A stretch of DNA of 6,684 nucleotides from Actinomycetes bacterium (GTDB taxonomy: Bacteria > Actinomycetota > Acidimicrobiia > Acidimicrobiales > Acidimicrobiaceae). Positions 5,427-6,684 of this stretch are shown here, piece after piece. Numbering within the stretch: the first letter of the stretch is position 1; each line of letters begins with the position of its first letter. The notes under the pieces are model-generated. The model did not search any database. It saw only the letters and a program-made list of their open reading frames with translations, and was not told the DNA's origin. The stretch lies in contig JAJYGZ010000101.1 in the NCBI GenBank assembly GCA_021790495.1, positions 1 through 6,684 of the forward strand, given 5' to 3'. The position numbers and the translations under genes were made by a program.

Positions 5427-6539
5427 TCACGCAAGTTTGGCGGCGATGGCGCCAGCGGAACTCAGCGCGGAACCGTCCGCGCCATGGGTCGTATAGATGA
5501 AGGTGCTGGTGGCCAAGGCCTCGCCTACCAGGTCCCCAAGCAGGGCCTCGAAACTAATAGCGGGGGAGATGAACAGGTACTTGGAGAGGCTTCCCGGAAT
5601 GGTATTGACTTCATTTACGAAGAGCTCGTCCTTGCCGTCTGAAAGAAAGTCGATCCGGCTCACGCCGCGCAGCGGCACCGCGAACGCAATTGTCTCTGCT
5701 GCCCGATGAATCGCCTCGGCGAGCTCGTGGTCTATCTGGGCCGGTAGTTCGCGTGGGGCCTCGGCCATTCCGGCCCCCGCGACGTATTTATCCTTGTAGG
5801 AAAGAATTTCGTTGCCCGCTTTGGTCTTGAGAGGCTTTTCGATCGCGGAGAGTTCCAGTTTCGGATAGGTCCTGAGCGCAATTTGGATATCAAATAGATC
5901 GGGCCGATATGGTTCGAGCACCGCTCCGGCTCTTAGGTGGACGTTAGACGAGAGCCTAGCCTTGGCGGTAATCAGATCCGAGACAACGTCAATGCCGATC
6001 GAAGACCCCCCGTATCGCGGTTTGACGATGTAGGGCCCTTCGAATCCCGGATCACTTAGATCGGCACTAAGCAATACGCGGGGAAGTGCCGCCAGGCCGC
6101 TTGCGGCGCAGACGCCATGAAAAGCCAATTTATCCATCCCAAGCTGTGCGCCCCGAGCATTGGGGCCGCTGTAGCGGATGCCGGCGATGTCGAAGATTGA
6201 CTGTATTGTGCCGTCCTCACCAGGACCTCCGTGCAGCGCGACCAGTATGGCATCAAGCTCAAACTTGCGAGCGCGTCCGAGCCGCTTGGCGACGTGCCAG
6301 AACCCAGGGTCCTCGCCAAGTTGGAGGTGGAGTTTCTCAGCCTCACGGGGAACACCGTTGGAAAATTGTTGCGCCTCTAATCCGTTAGGTATCAGGTAAA
6401 ATTCGTTGCTCTTTGACCAGAAAATCGTGGAGACTTCATGCGAGGTCTTTGAAAGGCCGCGTTGGGCCTGGAGGCCCGTCAGGATGCTTATGTCGTGCTC
6501 CGGCGAGATTCCGCCAAACAAAACAGCAACTTTCGCCAT
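5427..6539 (-). CDS. ddl: D-alanine--D-alanine ligase homologue (ATP-grasp)
   Basis: Ddl joins two D-alanines with ATP in the cytoplasm to supply the dipeptide that MurF attaches to the peptidoglycan precursor. The 370-residue protein shows the family features in order: VAVLFGGISPEHDIS (E14), the HGGPGEDGTIQ signature (103-113), GIRYSGP (120-126) and IVKPRYGGSSIGI (K173, S179/S180). Next come ILSYKDKY in the substrate loop (Y248 or Y252) and the metal-binding residues D297, E310 and N312 in SRIDFL and NEVNTIPGS. It departs from textbook Ddl in having NEVNTIPGSLSKYLF where NxNTxPGFT is usual, and in a final Ala/Ser-rich tail of about 28 residues. ATG 6539 is chosen because AGGAGAAGG ends seven bases before it. 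An in-frame ATG at 6575 would place that ribosome binding site inside the coding region. The gene converges with the MurF-like gene, 71 bases between stops, with no convincing terminator between them. D-Ala-D-Lac-type specificity cannot be excluded from sequence alone. Confidence 0.9.
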   Translation of the reverse strand: MAKVAVLFGGISPEHDISILTGLQAQRGLSKTSHEVSTIFWSKSNEFYLIPNGLEAQQFSNGVPREAEKLHLQLGEDPGFWHVAKRLGRARKFELDAILVALHGGPGEDGTIQSIFDIAGIRYSGPNARGAQLGMDKLAFHGVCAASGLAALPRVLLSADLSDPGFEGPYIVKPRYGGSSIGIDVVSDLITAKARLSSNVHLRAGAVLEPYRPDLFDIQIALRTYPKLELSAIEKPLKTKAGNEILSYKDKYVAGAGMAEAPRELPAQIDHELAEAIHRAAETIAFAVPLRGVSRIDFLSDGKDELFVNEVNTIPGSLSKYLFISPAISFEALLGDLVGEALATSTFIYTTHGADGSALSSAGAIAAKLA

Positions 6540-6684
6540 GGACAGACCTTCTCCTCGTTCGTATCGAAATCTCATTGCGCGGCGAGGTGCCGCGATTGGC
6601 TTCTAGATCTTAGTCCTAAGGCGCCTCGCAATGCTAACAGGACCATTCCGCTCGGCGCCCCGTCGCCGACCGTCACAGCCGAAA
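6540..6684 (-). other. Upstream region of ddl; possible tail of another minus-strand gene
   Basis: This stretch holds the ribosome binding site of ddl (AGGAGAAGG on the minus strand, about 6547-6555). Two minus-strand frames are open from the window edge: one runs from 6682 to a TGA at 6572-6574, the other from 6683 to a TAG at 6603-6605. The first stop overlaps an in-frame ddl ATG at 6575 in an ATGA arrangement common in operons. Neither short peptide is recognisable, so whether an upstream gene ends here is open. I see no convincing promoter; a small inverted repeat, CTTAG-TC-CTAAG, lies at 6609-6620. Confidence 0.3.

Overview
This window looks like chromosomal DNA from an actinobacterium. 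My best guess is a relative of the Acidimicrobiia, inferred from the protein types alone. The clues are a short protein beginning KGRHRRYEEAR with a zinc-knuckle pattern, a 72-residue protein of the FDPQAM...FAMIGDA type, an RNase D with a long HRDC-type C-terminal half, and a membrane-anchored Mur ligase paired with a divergent D-Ala-D-Ala ligase. The DNA is moderately GC-rich. Start codons are often not ATG: CTG, GTG and TTG all appear to be used, each behind a good Shine-Dalgarno sequence. I see no mobile element, CRISPR array, tRNA or rRNA.

Layout. Positions 1-322 hold no recognisable gene; one plus-strand frame is open from the window edge to 278 and may be the tail of an unknown gene. 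Then come a flavin reductase-like split-barrel protein (323-886, +) and RNase D (951-2117, +). A small conserved protein follows on the minus strand (2145-2363), convergent with RNase D. A 208-base divergent gap separates it from a small zinc-knuckle protein with a very acidic tail (2572-2796, +), an alpha/beta hydrolase (2960-3751, +) and a membrane-anchored MurF-like ligase (3775-5355, +). A D-alanine--D-alanine ligase homologue (5427-6539, -) points back toward the ligase. The last ~145 bases are its upstream region and possibly the tail of another minus-strand gene.

How the genes fit together. The clearest functional theme is peptidoglycan stem-peptide synthesis on the right-hand side. 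Ddl makes D-Ala-D-Ala, and a MurF-type ligase attaches that dipeptide to the UDP-MurNAc tripeptide. Here the MurF-like protein lacks the usual N-terminal substrate-binding domain and carries a block of transmembrane segments instead, so its acceptor may sit at the membrane. The hydrolase 23 bases upstream is probably co-transcribed with it. On the left, RNase D acts in 3' RNA trimming and the flavin reductase-like protein is an FMN-binding oxidoreductase of unknown substrate.

The strongest unexplained nucleotide signal is a perfect 14-bp inverted repeat with a 7-nt loop inside the flavin reductase gene (589-623). The most interesting protein-level observation is the membrane-tethered MurF-like/Ddl pair.
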